From Streptomyces musisoli (GTDB lineage Bacteria; Actinomycetota; Actinomycetes; Streptomycetales; Streptomycetaceae): DNA of 64,000 bases. The stretch lies in the NCBI RefSeq assembly GCF_016741855.1, contig NZ_JAERRH010000012.1, positions 1 through 64,000 of the forward strand, read 5' to 3'. A program made the translations under genes and the position numbers. The first letter of the stretch is position 1, and the number at the start of each line of letters is the position of its first letter. The notes under the pieces were generated by a model. That model saw nothing but the letters and a program-made list of their open reading frames with translations, had not been told where the DNA came from and ran no database searches. Below, piece by piece: positions 41,960 to 49,682 of the stretch.

Positions 41960-42300
41960 GCGTTCACGACTCCTTCCTTGCGCGCACGGGCGGCGATGAG
42001 GGCGTCCTCGGCCTCGCGGCGCAGCTTGCGCTCGGCGAAGAAGCCGCCGGTGGGCAGCACCGAGAGGACGAAGTAGAGGGCCGCCGTCCGCAGCGGCCAC
42101 TTGGTGCGGTTCCAGGCGTCCGCCCAGAAGATCACGTACAGGACGAACAGGACGCCGTGGACCGCGCCCATCACGGGGACCGCGTTGAAGTCCGTGGTCC
42201 GCTTCAGCACCGAGCAGACGAGCAGGATCAGGAAGGACACGGCCTCCGGGGCCGAGACCAGGCGGAGGCGGCGGAGGGCGGTGGCGGTCTTGATGTCCAC
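41956..42300 (-). CDS. DUF3817 membrane protein (second copy)
   Basis: This 114-residue protein has helices FLILLVCSVLKR, VHGVLFVLYVIFWADAW and AALYFVLSVLPTGGFFAE. It is a paralogue of the 38112 protein, with shared HG-L--VY and FF-ER motifs. The GTG start has GAAGG upstream. It is translationally coupled to the thiamine-binding protein. The function is unknown. Confidence 0.83.
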   Translation of the reverse strand: MDIKTATALRRLRLVSAPEAVSFLILLVCSVLKRTTDFNAVPVMGAVHGVLFVLYVIFWADAWNRTKWPLRTAALYFVLSVLPTGGFFAERKLRREAEDALIAARARKEGVVNA

Positions 42301-42434
42301 GGGTCACCTTCGGGGGAGTAATCGTTTGTGAACGCACGCACAAGCGTCCCCCATTGTGGCAAACCCCGCCCCTAGGGGTCCGCTCAGGGTGGGTATCCAC
42401 CCGTGGTCCCTGTTCCGTCCACCCGCCGGGCCGC

Positions 42435-42440
42435 TACTTT
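42435..42440 (+). promoter_or_regulatory. Leaderless -10 box of the AIM24 operon
   Basis: TACTTT ends 6 nt before GTG 42447. A palindrome CCCCTAGGGG lies further upstream at 42369-42378. Confidence 0.5.
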
Positions 42441-42446
42441 CCCAGC

Positions 42447-43085
42447 GTGGCGATGTTCCGACTCCAAGGGAGCAAGGTGCTCGCCGTCGACATGACCGGG
42501 GACGCCGTGAAGGCGAAGAACGGCTCGATGGTCGCGTACGACGGGCAGATGGCCTTCAAGAAGCTGAGCGGTGGCGGGGAGGGGCTGCGCGGGATGGTGA
42601 CCCGGCGGCTCACCGGCGAGCAGATGACGGTGATGGAGGTGAAAGGACACGGAACCTGCTGGTTCGCGGACCGGGCGTCCGAGATCAACCTGGTCGGCCT
42701 CCGGGGGGACAAGCTGTACGTCGAGGCGGGCAATCTGCTGGCGACGGACGGGGGGCTGCGGACGGGGACGACGTTCACGGGCCTGCGCGGGGCCTCGCAG
42801 GGCAACGGCCTGTTCACGACGACCGTGGAGGGGCACGGCCAGGCCGCGATCATCTCCGACGGACCGGCGGTCGTCCTGCGGGTGAGCCCGCAGTACCCGC
42901 TGATCGTCGACCCGGGCGCGTACGTCGCCCACCAGGGCGACGTACGGCAGTCCCTCCAGTCCGGCGTGACGTTCCGCACCCTCCTCGGAGAGGGCGGCGG
43001 CGAGGCCTTCCAGATCCGCTTCGAGGGCGACGGGCTGGTCTACGTGCAGCCGAGCGAGCGGAACACGATCGCGGGGGACCTGTGA
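42447..43085 (+). CDS. AIM24-family protein 1
   Basis: This 212-residue all-beta protein has duplicated TRAP-like/AIM24 repeats (GSKVLAVDMTGDAVKAKNGSMVAYDG, WFADRASEINLVGLRGDKLYVEAGNLLA, LIVDPGAYVAHQGDV). AIM24 proteins affect mitochondrial inner-membrane shape in yeast; bacterial roles are unclear. GTG 42447 is chosen from the -10 box; ATG 42453 is two codons on. It opens a three-gene operon of paralogues. Confidence 0.85.
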   Translation: MAMFRLQGSKVLAVDMTGDAVKAKNGSMVAYDGQMAFKKLSGGGEGLRGMVTRRLTGEQMTVMEVKGHGTCWFADRASEINLVGLRGDKLYVEAGNLLATDGGLRTGTTFTGLRGASQGNGLFTTTVEGHGQAAIISDGPAVVLRVSPQYPLIVDPGAYVAHQGDVRQSLQSGVTFRTLLGEGGGEAFQIRFEGDGLVYVQPSERNTIAGDL

Positions 43086-43086
43086 G

Positions 43087-43737
43087 ATGACCTTCCGAGA
43101 GATCAACTCCAAGATGGTCGAGGCGACGGTGCTGCCGGGGCAGCGGCTGTTCAGCCAGCGCGGGGCGATGCTCGCCTACAAGGGGGACGTCTCCTTCACC
43201 CCCAACGTCCAGGGCGGCCAGGGCGGGCTGATGTCCATGCTCGGTCGCCGGGTGGCCGGCGAGGCGACCGCGCTGATGACGGTGGAGGGCAGCGGTACGG
43301 TCCTCTTCGGGCACGGCGGCCACCACGTCCATGTGATCGCACTGTCCGGGGACACGCTCCACGTGGAGGCCGACCGGCTGCTCGCCTTCGAGGGCACCCT
43401 GCGGCAGGGCACGATGTTCATGGGTTCGCAGGGCGGCGTCATGGGCCTGGTGCGAGGGCAGGTCACCGGGCAGGGCCTGTTCACGACGACCCTCCAGGGG
43501 CAGGGCTCGGTGGCGGTGATGGCGCACGGCGGTGTCTTCGAGATCCCGGTCACCCCGCAGCGCCCCGTCCATGTCGACCCGCAGGCCTACGTCGCCCACC
43601 ACGGCGACCTCCGCAACAGGCTGTCCACCGCACTCGGCTGGCGCGACATGGTGGGCCGGGGCTCGGGCGAGGCCTTCCAGCTGGAGCTGAGCGGCAACGG
43701 CACGGTCTACGTCCAGGCGTCGGAGGAGAAGCTGTGA
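43087..43737 (+). CDS. AIM24-family protein 2
   Basis: This 216-residue paralogue of the preceding protein has MLAYKGDVSFTPN, VLFGHGGHHVHVIALSGDTLHVEADRLLAF and VHVDPQAYVAHHGDL. ATG follows the previous TGA by one base, and its own TGA overlaps the next GTG. The conserved Gly-rich edge strands suggest assembly with the sister proteins. Confidence 0.86.
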   Translation: MTFREINSKMVEATVLPGQRLFSQRGAMLAYKGDVSFTPNVQGGQGGLMSMLGRRVAGEATALMTVEGSGTVLFGHGGHHVHVIALSGDTLHVEADRLLAFEGTLRQGTMFMGSQGGVMGLVRGQVTGQGLFTTTLQGQGSVAVMAHGGVFEIPVTPQRPVHVDPQAYVAHHGDLRNRLSTALGWRDMVGRGSGEAFQLELSGNGTVYVQASEEKL

Positions 43738-44543
43738 GCACCTACGGAACCCCGGGCGCCGGGCCGGTCGTCCACGACCCGATGACACTGCCCACCGACG
43801 ACAACGTGAACGCGTACACGTTCTGCGTGGAGCTCAAGAGCGGGCAGTGGTTCCTCCAGAAGGGGAAGATGATCGCCTTCTACGGGGCGATCGAGTTCAA
43901 CGGCATCGGGCACGGCCGACTCGACCGACTTGTCCGTACGTCGTTCCATTCGCCACTGCACGCGAGCGACTGGGTCGTGGCGGAGGGCTCGGGCAAGATG
44001 CTGCTGGCCGACCGGGCCTTCGACGTCAACTCCTACGACCTGGACGACGGGAACTTGACCATTCGCGCGGGCAACCTGCTCGCTTTTCAGCCAAGTCTCG
44101 CGCTGAAACAATCGATCGTGCCGGGTTTTCTGACCCTTATCGGAACCGGAAAGTTTGTGGCCGCATCTAACGGTCCGGTGGTGTTCATGGAACCTCCGAT
44201 CCGGGTCGACCCTCAGGCGCTCGTCGGGTGGGCCGACTGCCCGTCCCCGTGCCATCACTACGACCACGGGTATCTGTCGGGTGTACTGGGCGGACTGCGT
44301 GCGATGACGGGCTTCGGCGGGGTCTCCGGCGAGGAGCACCAGTTCGAGTTCGTGGGCGCCGGGACGGTCCTGCTCCAGTCGACGGAGACCCTCATGGCGG
44401 AGCCGGCGACGGGGGTCGTTCCGGCCGAGCCGGGGGTGCCCGGCGGTGGCGGAACGGCACCGGGTGGACACGGTCCGCAATCGTCGGGCGTACCGCGCCT
44501 TCCCGGACAGCTGGGAGACCTCCAGCGTCGCTTCGGGCTGTGA
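43734..44543 (+). CDS. AIM24-family protein 3 with Pro/Gly-rich tail
   Basis: This 269-residue, most divergent member has YTFCVELKSGQWFLQKGKMIAFYGAIEF, KMLLADRAFDVNSYDLDDGNLTIRAGNLLAF and RVDPQALVGW. It adds a 45-residue Pro/Gly-rich C-terminus. GTG overlaps the upstream stop (GTGA). Codons at about 44080-44175 are clearly richer in A+T (TTT, AAA, CTT, TCT) than their surroundings, suggesting a patch under different selection or exchanged by recombination. Confidence 0.85.
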   Translation: MSTYGTPGAGPVVHDPMTLPTDDNVNAYTFCVELKSGQWFLQKGKMIAFYGAIEFNGIGHGRLDRLVRTSFHSPLHASDWVVAEGSGKMLLADRAFDVNSYDLDDGNLTIRAGNLLAFQPSLALKQSIVPGFLTLIGTGKFVAASNGPVVFMEPPIRVDPQALVGWADCPSPCHHYDHGYLSGVLGGLRAMTGFGGVSGEEHQFEFVGAGTVLLQSTETLMAEPATGVVPAEPGVPGGGGTAPGGHGPQSSGVPRLPGQLGDLQRRFGL

Positions 44544-44623
44544 GCGGTAGTCTGCGGAGTGTGACGTCGAACGCGTGCGCACTGTCACACCACCCGAAGT
44601 AGTTCGTCATTCAACTTCTTAGG

Positions 44624-44629
44624 TAGACT
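44624..44629 (+). promoter_or_regulatory. Leaderless -10 box of the MarR gene
   Basis: TAGACT ends 6 nt before ATG 44636 in an AT-rich stretch with repeated ACTTC motifs, which may also hold an autoregulatory site. Confidence 0.55.
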
Positions 44630-44635
44630 TCATTC

Positions 44636-45112
44636 ATGGAGACCGAGACGGCCACGCGCTGGCTGACCGATGCGGAGCAGTGCGCCTGGCGCACCCACCT
44701 GGAGGTCAACAGGCTGTTGACGTACCAGCTCGAAAAAGATCTGCAGCCGTTCGGCCTGACAATGAACGACTACGAGATCCTGGTGAACCTGTCCGAGTCG
44801 GAAGACGTGCGGATGCGGATGAGCGACCTGGCCTCCGCCACCCTCCAGTCCAAGAGCCGGCTCTCGCACCAGATCACGCGTATGGAGAACGCGAACCTGG
44901 TGCGCCGCGAGAACTGTGACACCGACCGGCGGGGACTGTACGCCGTGCTCACCGACCACGGCATGGAGACGATGCAGAAGGTCGCGCCGCACCACGTGGC
45001 ATCGGTGCGCCGGCACTTCATCGACCTGCTGTCCCCGGACGCCCTGACGGAACTGGACAAGGCCCTCAAGCCGATCGCCGACCATCTGCGCGGGCAGCGG
45101 GGACGTCCCTAG
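44636..45112 (+). CDS. MarR-family regulator
   Basis: This 158-residue winged-helix protein has QLEKDLQPFGLTMNDYEILVNLSESEDVRMRMSDLA, SKSRLSHQITRMENANLVRRE and the wing NCDTDRRGLYAVLTDHG. The last residues and stop lie in the first copy of a 25-bp tandem repeat. Its target may be itself or the convergent MFS gene. The ligand is unknown. Confidence 0.88.
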   Translation: METETATRWLTDAEQCAWRTHLEVNRLLTYQLEKDLQPFGLTMNDYEILVNLSESEDVRMRMSDLASATLQSKSRLSHQITRMENANLVRRENCDTDRRGLYAVLTDHGMETMQKVAPHHVASVRRHFIDLLSPDALTELDKALKPIADHLRGQRGRP

Positions 45113-45137
45113 GCGCGGGCAGCGGGGACGTCCCTGG
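45088..45137. repeat. 25-bp tandem duplication spanning the MarR stop codon
   Basis: The unit GCGCGGGCAGCGGGGACGTC plus five more bases occurs at 45088-45112 and again at 45113-45137 with one change. The first copy encodes the last residues of the MarR protein. Short CACGCGCGTCC-type repeats continue to about 45270. Confidence 0.8.
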
Positions 45138-45302
45138 GGCCGGCACGGCCGGGGCACACCGGCGGCGCCAAGGCGCCTCCTCCCACGGAGGGGGCGTCCC
45201 GGCGACGCCCGACCACGAGCACGCCCGACCACCGGCACGCGCGTCCACCAGCACGCGCGTCCGCGAGCGCTCCGACCATGAGCACTTCGACCGCGGGTGT
45301 TC

Positions 45303-46532
45303 TCAGCCGCGAGTGTCCGACGGGACGCGGGAGACCGCGCGCCCGGCCCGACCCCCGGTCGCGGACAGCGCGGACAGCGCCGCCAGCAGCGCGATGGCGC
45401 CCGTCAGGGTGAAGCAGGCCACCAGCGGAACATGCCCGACCAGCAGCCCCGCCCCCGCCGCTCCCGCCGAACCCCCGGCGTTCACCGCCGTGTTCACCCA
45501 CGCCCCCGCCCGTGTCCGGTCCTCCTGCGCCGAGAGTTCGTCGGCCCAGAGGTACGCCGTCGTCAGAGCGGGAGCGACGAACGCTCCGGTGCAGGCCATC
45601 GCCGGCGCGAGGACCCACAGCCCGGGCGCCTGGCCCGCCGCCGTGATCGTCAGGCCGAGACCCGCCGCGAACCAGCACAGCCGCACCCGCGCCGGCACCC
45701 GCCACCGCATCGCACCGTTGACCAGGCCACCGACCGCGCTGCCCGCAGAGAGCGCGGCCAGGATCCAGGGCACGAGGCCGGGGTCGTAGGAGCGCTCGGT
45801 CGCGAAGGCCGGCACCAGCAGCTCGACCCCGCTGAGGGCCAGCCCCACGCCCAGGGCCACGGCGACCGGGGACAGCAGGCCCCGGACGCCTCCGCGCCGC
45901 TCCCGGCGGGACACGGCACGCGGGCCCGGCACCACCGGCGACGTCACGAACGCCCAGGTGCCGCCCACCACCAGCACCGCGCTCAGCAGGATCCCGGACG
46001 CCGGCGGCGCGAAGCCCATCAGGGCCCCGACCAGCACAGGCCCGGAGACGAAGAGCAGTTCCTCCGCCACCCCGTCCAGGCTGTACGCCCGCTGCAACAG
46101 GTCCCGGTCCGGGAGGAGTTCGGCCCACAGGGCGCGCATCGTCGGCCCCAGCGGCGGCGCGCACGCGCCGGCCAGGGCCGCCGTGGCCGCGACGGCCGCG
46201 GGCGGCGCTCCGGGGCGCCAGGTCAAGGCCGCCAGGACGCACAGCAGCGTGCCGTACAGCGCCGCCATGGGCAGCAGGGCGCGGCGCGGACCGTGGCGGT
46301 CGATCAGGGACGCCCGGAACGGCATCAGGAGCACCGTCGCCGCCCCGAACAGGGACATCACCACACCGGAGACGGCGTACGAGCCGGTCGCGCGGGTGAC
46401 GGAGAGCATGACGGCCAGGGCGACCGTGCCGTAGGACAGCCGGGCGGTCAGGGCGGAGACGAAGGCGCGGCGCGCGTGCGGGACGCGCAGGACGGCGGCG
46501 TACGAAGGCCGCGAAGAGGCATGTGCGGACAC
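45303..46532 (-). CDS. MFS transporter
   Basis: This 409-residue protein has about 12 helices. The motif A equivalent is MPFRASLIDRHGPRRALLPMAALYG, and ELLPDRDLLQRAYSLDGVAEELLFVSGP is typical of small MFS exporters in Streptomyces. The GTG start at 46532 has GAGGAA 7 nt upstream. It is convergent with the MarR gene. The substrate is unknown; export of a drug or metabolite is the family norm. Confidence 0.85.
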   Translation of the reverse strand: MSAHASSRPSYAAVLRVPHARRAFVSALTARLSYGTVALAVMLSVTRATGSYAVSGVVMSLFGAATVLLMPFRASLIDRHGPRRALLPMAALYGTLLCVLAALTWRPGAPPAAVAATAALAGACAPPLGPTMRALWAELLPDRDLLQRAYSLDGVAEELLFVSGPVLVGALMGFAPPASGILLSAVLVVGGTWAFVTSPVVPGPRAVSRRERRGGVRGLLSPVAVALGVGLALSGVELLVPAFATERSYDPGLVPWILAALSAGSAVGGLVNGAMRWRVPARVRLCWFAAGLGLTITAAGQAPGLWVLAPAMACTGAFVAPALTTAYLWADELSAQEDRTRAGAWVNTAVNAGGSAGAAGAGLLVGHVPLVACFTLTGAIALLAALSALSATGGRAGRAVSRVPSDTRG

Positions 46533-46654
46533 GCGGATGTTCCTCGGGAAGAGGCGGAAGAGGGGACACCGAGGGACGCGGTGGCCGTACTTCCGGCCCC
46601 GCGATCCGGGGTGCGCTCTACGCCGATACGGGGAACATGCCGGTCAACCTAGCA

Positions 46655-46666
46655 GGGGGATCCCCC
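46655..46666. terminator. Possible terminator after meaB
   Basis: GGGGGATCCCCC is a 12-bp palindrome 12 bp downstream of the meaB stop on the minus strand. It is short and lacks a T run. Confidence 0.35.
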
Positions 46667-46677
46667 CGCGGCGACCC

Positions 46678-47634
46678 TCAGCCCTCGGTCAGCCCGGCCA
46701 CCAGTTCGTCCGCCGCGCGGTACGGGTCCAGCTCGCCCGCGACGATCCGCTCGGCGAGGGCACTGAGCCGGCGGTCGCCGTGCAGGTCGCCGATGCGTTC
46801 GCGCAGCGCGGTGACGGCGATGGTCTCCACCTCGCGGGCCGCTCGGGAGCGGCGGCGCTCGGCCAGCACTCCGCGCTCCTCCATCCACGCGCGGTGCTTC
46901 TCCAGGGCCTCCACGACCTCGTCGACGCCCTCCGCGCGGGCCGCGACCGTCTTGACGATGGGCGGGCGCCAGTCGCCGGGGCCGCGGGACTCGCCCAGAC
47001 CCAGCATGTGGTTCAGCTCGCGGGCGGTGGCGTCGGCGCCGTCCCGGTCGGCCTTGTTGACGACGTAGACGTCACCGATCTCGAGGATCCCGGCCTTCGC
47101 CGCCTGGATGCCGTCGCCCATACCGGGGGCCAGCAGCACCACGCTCGTGTCCGCCTGGGAGGCGATCTCCACCTCCGACTGGCCCACGCCGACCGTCTCG
47201 ACCAGGATCACGTCGCAGCCCGCCGCGTCGAGCACGCGGATGGCCTGCGGGGCGGCCCAGGCCAGGCCGCCGAGATGGCCCCGGGTGGCCATCGAGCGGA
47301 TGTAGACGCCGGGGTCGGAGGCGTGGTCCGACATCCGGACGCGGTCGCCGAGCAGGGCGCCGCCGGAGAACGGCGACGAGGGGTCGACGGCCAGGACGCC
47401 GACCCGCCTGCCCTGCTTGCGGTACGCGGTGACGAGCGCGGAGGTGGAGGTGGACTTGCCGACGCCGGGCGAACCGGTGAGGCCCACCACGTAGGCGTTG
47501 CCGGTCAGCGGGGCCAGTGCCGCCATGACCTCCCGCAGTTGCGGGGACGCCCCCTCCACCAGGGAGATCAGCCGGGCCACGGCCCGCGGCCGGCCTTCCC
47601 TGGCCTGGGCCACCAGAGAGGAGACGTCCTGCAT
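46678..47634 (-). CDS. meaB: MeaB-type GTPase chaperone of an acyl-CoA mutase
   Basis: This 318-residue G3E-family GTPase has Walker A GLTGSPGVGKST (about 52-63), a metal-binding VDPSSPFSGGALLGDR, VETVGVGQSE (switch) and the NKAD base-specificity motif in VVNKADRDGA. MeaB gates cofactor loading and protects B12-dependent methylmalonyl-CoA mutase. It could also serve the IcmA encoded at 36336. ATG 47634 has GGAGC 6 nt upstream; an earlier TTG is unlikely. It lies 52 nt after the thiolase stop, same strand, near mce. Confidence 0.93.
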   Translation of the reverse strand: MQDVSSLVAQAREGRPRAVARLISLVEGASPQLREVMAALAPLTGNAYVVGLTGSPGVGKSTSTSALVTAYRKQGRRVGVLAVDPSSPFSGGALLGDRVRMSDHASDPGVYIRSMATRGHLGGLAWAAPQAIRVLDAAGCDVILVETVGVGQSEVEIASQADTSVVLLAPGMGDGIQAAKAGILEIGDVYVVNKADRDGADATARELNHMLGLGESRGPGDWRPPIVKTVAARAEGVDEVVEALEKHRAWMEERGVLAERRRSRAAREVETIAVTALRERIGDLHGDRRLSALAERIVAGELDPYRAADELVAGLTEG

Positions 47635-47686
47635 CAAACAGCTCCGTTCACTTCAACGACGTACCTACGGCTACACCGGGGGAAAC

Positions 47687-48886
47687 TCAGGCCTTCGGCA
47701 CCCGCACGATCAGTGCGTCGCCCTGGCCGCCGCCACCGCACAGCGCGGCCGCGCCGACACCGCCGCCGCGCCGCTTGAGTTCGAGCGCCAAGTGGAGCAC
47801 GAGACGGGCGCCGGACATGCCGATCGGGTGACCCAGGGCGATCGCACCACCGTTCACGTTCACCTTTTCGGTGGAAACACCGAGGTCCTTCATTGACTGC
47901 GCGGCGACCGCGGCGAAGGCCTCGTTGATCTCGATGAGGTCGAGGTCGGAGACGTCCAGGCCCTCCTTCTTCAGGGCGTGCTGGATGGCGTTGGACGGCT
48001 GGGACTGGAGGCTGCTGTCCGGTCCGGCCACGTTGCCGTGCGCGCCGATCTCGGCGAGCCACTCGAGGCCCAGCTCCTCGGCCTTGGCCTTGCTCATCAC
48101 GACCACGGCCGCCGCACCGTCCGAGATCTGCGAGGAGGTGCCCGCCGTGATCGTGCCCTCCTTGCCGAACGCCGGGCGCAGCTTGCTCAGGGTCTCCACG
48201 GTGGTGTCGCCGCGGATGCCCTCGTCCTTGCTGAACAGCACCGGGTCGCCCTTGCGCTGCGGGATCTCCACCGGGGTGATCTCGGCCTCGAACAGGCCGT
48301 TCTTCTGCGCGGCGGCGGCCCGCTGCTGGGACAGGGCGGCGATCTCGTCCTGCTCGGCGCGGCCGATACCGAGGCGGGTGTTGTGCTTCTCGGTGGCCTC
48401 GCCCATCGGGATGTTCTCCCACGGGTCGGTCAGGCCGTCGTGGGCCATCGTGTCGAGCATCTGGACGGCGCCGTACTTGAAGCCCTCGCGGGACTTCGGC
48501 AGCGCGTGCGGGGCGTTGGTCATGGACTCCTGGCCGCCCGCCACGACGATGTCGAACTCGCCCGCGCGGATCAGCTGGTCCGCGAGCGCGATCGCGTCCA
48601 GGCCGGACAGACACACCTTGTTGACGGTGAGCGCCGGGACGTTCATCGGGATACCGGCCTTGACCGCGGCCTGGCGGGCCGGGATCTGGCCCGCCCCGGC
48701 CGTCAGCACCTGGCCCATGATCACGTACTGCACCTGGTCGCCGCCGATCCCCGCACGGTCGAGGGCGGCCTTGATCGCGAAGCCGCCGAGGTCGGCTCCG
48801 GAGAAGGACTTCAGCGAGCCCAGCAGCCGCCCCATGGGCGTCCGGGCGCCCGCGACGATCACCGAGCTGGTCGTTCCAGAAGACAT
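47687..48886 (-). CDS. Acetyl-CoA C-acetyltransferase (thiolase)
   Basis: This 399-residue thiolase has the acyl-accepting Cys in NKVCLSGLDAI, NEAFAAVA, GHPIGMSGARL (active-site His) and the C-terminal Cys in CGGGGQGDA. Biosynthetic thiolases condense two acetyl-CoA to acetoacetyl-CoA, and degradative ones do the reverse. The length and motifs suit the biosynthetic type. ATG 48886 has GGGGA 10 nt upstream. It probably forms an operon with meaB and is divergent from mce. Confidence 0.93.
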   Translation of the reverse strand: MSSGTTSSVIVAGARTPMGRLLGSLKSFSGADLGGFAIKAALDRAGIGGDQVQYVIMGQVLTAGAGQIPARQAAVKAGIPMNVPALTVNKVCLSGLDAIALADQLIRAGEFDIVVAGGQESMTNAPHALPKSREGFKYGAVQMLDTMAHDGLTDPWENIPMGEATEKHNTRLGIGRAEQDEIAALSQQRAAAAQKNGLFEAEITPVEIPQRKGDPVLFSKDEGIRGDTTVETLSKLRPAFGKEGTITAGTSSQISDGAAAVVVMSKAKAEELGLEWLAEIGAHGNVAGPDSSLQSQPSNAIQHALKKEGLDVSDLDLIEINEAFAAVAAQSMKDLGVSTEKVNVNGGAIALGHPIGMSGARLVLHLALELKRRGGGVGAAALCGGGGQGDALIVRVPKA

Positions 48887-49035
48887 GAGGTGCGATCCCC
48901 TTCCAGCTACGCAGAGCCGAGGAGTGAACGAGGGTTTACTTCGAATGTACTGATCGGTCGAGCACGGCGTCACCGGCCTGCCGGTGTGATCGCGCGCACG
49001 TTGCGTAACCACCGCGGGAGCGCTGCACTGAATCC

Positions 49036-49476
49036 ATGCTGACGCGAATCGACCACATCGGGATCGCCTGCCACGACCTCGACGCGACCGTTGAGTTCTA
49101 CCGGGCCACGTACGGCTTCGAGGTGTTCCACACCGAGGTCAACGAGGAACAGGGCGTGCGCGAGGCCATGCTCAAGATCAACGAGACGTCCGACGGCGGC
49201 GCCTCCTACCTCCAGCTGCTGGAGCCGACCCGTGAGGACTCGGCGGTCGGCAAGTGGCTCGCGAAGAACGGCGAGGGCGTCCACCACATCGCTTTCGGCG
49301 CGGCGGACGTGGACGGCGACTCCGAGGAGATCCGCGGCAAGGGCGTACGCGTGCTGTACGACGAGCCCCGGCGCGGTTCGATGGGGTCGCGGATCACCTT
49401 CCTGCACCCCAAGGATTGCCATGGTGTCCTGACAGAACTGGTCACTTCGGCCCCGGTTGAGTCGCCCGAGCACTGA
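49036..49476 (+). CDS. mce: Methylmalonyl-CoA epimerase
   Basis: This 146-residue VOC-superfamily enzyme interconverts (2R)- and (2S)-methylmalonyl-CoA, linking the mutase to propionyl-CoA carboxylase. Metal ligands are visible in RIDHIGIAC (His7), SYLQLLEP (Gln/Glu), GVHHIAF (His) and the C-terminal Glu of VLTEL. No clear ribosome-binding site is seen before ATG 49036. It is divergent from the thiolase-meaB pair, so acyl-CoA genes share the gap 48887-49035. Confidence 0.94.
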   Translation: MLTRIDHIGIACHDLDATVEFYRATYGFEVFHTEVNEEQGVREAMLKINETSDGGASYLQLLEPTREDSAVGKWLAKNGEGVHHIAFGAADVDGDSEEIRGKGVRVLYDEPRRGSMGSRITFLHPKDCHGVLTELVTSAPVESPEH

Positions 49477-49507
49477 CCCCCGTACATAAGGGCCGGTAGG
49501 GTTGGGG

Positions 49508-49536
49508 GCGGTCGTCCCTCGAAACGGGACGACCGC
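49508..49536 (+). terminator. Terminator after mce
   Basis: GCGGTCGTCCC (49508-49518) pairs perfectly with GGGACGACCGC (49526-49536) around a 7-nt loop, separating mce from scy. Confidence 0.82.
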
Positions 49537-49682
49537 ATGCCGGGGTCCGGGTTTCGGGGGACGAGCGTCGGGGCAGCAGCCCGTGCTCCGCCGTTGATCT
49601 GACACCATTCCCCGGGGGCCCCGTTCGGCGGATGGACGGAGCTCGTTGGAGAAGCTGACCAGGGGACGGATGGGACCGCGCA

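Noticed and set aside
45113..45302. C-terminal extension of the MFS frame through the repeats
   Set aside because: The frame of the real transporter stops at 45303. The overlapping frames are repeat translations.
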